Below, one piece after another: positions 62,792 to 64,000 of a DNA stretch of 64,000 bases. A program made the position numbers and the translations under genes. Under the pieces are notes generated by a model. That model saw nothing but the letters and a program-made list of their open reading frames with translations. It had not been told where the DNA came from and did no database searches. Source of the DNA: Faucicola sp902506215 (lineage in GTDB: Bacteria > Pseudomonadota > Gammaproteobacteria > Pseudomonadales > Moraxellaceae); assembly GCA_016888885.1 (NCBI GenBank), contig CP069437.1:2294001-2358000 (forward strand), given 5' to 3'. Numbering within the stretch: position 1 is the stretch's first letter; each line of letters starts with the position of its first letter.

Positions 62792-64000
62792 ATGTCAGAG
62801 TCGAATCCTCTTGTTAATTTTACCCATATCACAGTCGCAGGCAGTGGTGTTTTGGGCTATCAAATCGCCGTACAAGCGGCGTTTCATGGTTTTAAAGTCG
62901 TTGTGTATGATATCAATGACGAGGTGCTCAATAAAGCCAAAACCAAATTTGCCGATATCGCCAAACGTCATCAGGATGATTTGGGCGAAACAAGCGAACA
63001 AGCCAAACAGGCTGAGCAAAATTTGCGTTATAGCTCAGACTTAACCGCCGCCTTAAAAGACGCCGATTTATTGATTGAAGCGGTGCCCGAAGATGTCGCC
63101 ATCAAAAAAGATTTTTATAGCAAAGCCTCGGCCGCCGCCCCCGAAAAAACCGTATTTGTCAGTAACTCATCTACCATGTTGCCCAGTGATTTGGTCAAAT
63201 TTACCGACCGTCCTGCTAAGTTTTTAATGATGCACTTTGCCAATGAGATTTGGAAGCGCAATCTTGCCGAAATTATGTCACATGCCGATACTGACCCTAA
63301 CGTATTTGATGCGGTGACCGCGTTTGCCAAACAAATCGGCATGGTGCCTATTATCGTCAACAAAGAAACCTCGGGCTATGTACTAAATTCACTACTCAAT
63401 CCTTGGTTAAATGCAGGGATGCAGCTGTATATCCAAGGCATTGCTGACATTCAAACCATCGACAAAACTTGGATGCTTGGCACAGGCTCGCCGATGGGAC
63501 CATTTGCTTTTTATGATATGCTGGGGCTGACTACCCCTTACAATATTTACAAGCTTGCTGTGGCTAAGGGCAAACAACAAGACCAAGCAGTCGTTGATAT
63601 GCTCAAAAAAGAGTACATCGAGAAAAATAAACTGGGCGTGCCAACGGGCGAAGGATTTTATCAATACCCCAATCCCGCCTTTAAAAATCCTGACTTTTTA
63701 AAACCACCGAAAGCGGATTTATCCAAAGTACCCTATAAAAATATTACTGTGGCAGGCAGTGGCGTATTGGGCAACCAAATTGCGGTGCAATGTGCGTTTC
63801 ATGGGTTTAACGTGACTATTTATGACATTAACGATGACGCGATTGCTAAGGCGAAAGCCCGCTTTACCGACCTTGCCAATCAGCATCAGCATGACCTAGG
63901 TGAAACCGATGCCCAAGTGGCAGCAGCTAGCAAAAATTTAGCTTACACCACGGACTTGAATGAGGCGTTAAAAGATGCAGACCTATTGATTGAAGCGGTG
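62792..64000 (+). CDS. 3-hydroxyacyl-CoA dehydrogenase with tandemly duplicated domain, 3' end outside window
   Basis: Open from ATG at 62792 (ribosome binding site AGGAG) to the window end, over 400 codons without a stop. The first unit has the NAD loop ITVAGSGVLGYQIAVQ, DLLIEAVPEDVAIKK, the catalytic-dyad regions SNSSTMLPSDL and MMHFANEIW, and a C-terminal domain ending EGFYQYPNPAF. At about residue 315 a second NAD domain begins: ITVAGSGVLGNQIAVQCAFHG then DLLIEAV. The units are clearly related but diverged, so this is an old duplication read as one polypeptide. It oxidises 3-hydroxyacyl-CoA, probably short chains. The second unit's completeness cannot be seen. Confidence 0.85.
   Translation, partial: MSESNPLVNFTHITVAGSGVLGYQIAVQAAFHGFKVVVYDINDEVLNKAKTKFADIAKRHQDDLGETSEQAKQAEQNLRYSSDLTAALKDADLLIEAVPEDVAIKKDFYSKASAAAPEKTVFVSNSSTMLPSDLVKFTDRPAKFLMMHFANEIWKRNLAEIMSHADTDPNVFDAVTAFAKQIGMVPIIVNKETSGYVLNSLLNPWLNAGMQLYIQGIADIQTIDKTWMLGTGSPMGPFAFYDMLGLTTPYNIYKLAVAKGKQQDQAVVDMLKKEYIEKNKLGVPTGEGFYQYPNPAFKNPDFLKPPKADLSKVPYKNITVAGSGVLGNQIAVQCAFHGFNVTIYDINDDAIAKAKARFTDLANQHQHDLGETDAQVAAASKNLAYTTDLNEALKDADLLIEAV

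Overview
The window looks like chromosomal DNA of a Gram-negative gammaproteobacterium of the Moraxellaceae, most like Moraxella (M. osloensis group). This is inferred from protein style, moderate-to-low GC, AT-rich intergenic DNA, and the mix of GABA, glutaryl-CoA and alkanesulfonate genes with many small insertion sequences. I could not run a search to confirm it.

Layout. 1-3200: the 3' part of a ViaA-like VWA gene and a hipBA-type toxin-antitoxin pair. 3656-4905: an intact IS5-type element. 5128-5340: a tRNA 3'-half remnant with helically phased repeats, probably an old attachment site. 5424-6222: an orphan type I-F CRISPR array fused to the first 38 or so codons of a type I-F cas1. 6293-7343: an IS630-type element. 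7377-18038: a very long type I-C CRISPR array (164 repeats by hand count). 18306-27318: a complete type I-C cas set on the minus strand (cas3, a Cas2-fold gene, cas5c, cas8c with an internal cas11c start, cas7, cas4, cas1, cas2). 27431-29320: a truncated inverted copy of the same IS5 element, broken by an IS3-type element. 29370-31496: an arsRBC operon with a nonsense codon in arsB. 31594-38520: an SMP-30-like hydrolase, a frameshifted IS5-family element, an Fe-dependent alcohol dehydrogenase and a glutaryl-CoA module (CoA-transferase, gcdH, LysR). 38598-45409: GABA catabolism (gabP, gabT broken by an IS, gabD, IclR regulator). 45618-47302: a LysR gene divergent from an NAD(P)-binding protein. 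47760-58275: organosulfur assimilation (ssuA, ssuC, ssuB, YeiH-type transporter, FMN reductase, CysB-like regulator, ssuD) with relics of metQNI. 58845-62571: a DyP peroxidase and a catalase-like heme protein. 62792-end: a 3-hydroxyacyl-CoA dehydrogenase with a tandemly duplicated domain, cut by the window edge.

The most interesting signal lies in the 230-bp gap between cas3 and the next cas-operon gene. On the opposite strand to the cas genes, 16 bases identical to the 3' end of the I-C repeat (24681-24696) are followed by a spacer-like stretch and a 12-bp hairpin, which is the layout of a free-standing crRNA. The first 16 bases of this pseudo-spacer match, with a single mismatch at position 6, a site about 85 bp away (24598-24613) that directly follows a TTC PAM and sits upstream of a Cas2-fold gene and the rest of the cas operon. 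This has the form of a CreA/CreR-like guide RNA that would send the I-C Cascade to repress its own operon or a Cas2-fold (possibly toxin) gene. It is an inference from sequence and untested.

The CRISPR island is bracketed by inverted IS5 copies. The I-F system is a deletion relic, while the I-C system looks intact and to have been active for a long time: one protospacer seems to have been acquired twice with a one-base slip, and other spacers were duplicated by rearrangement.
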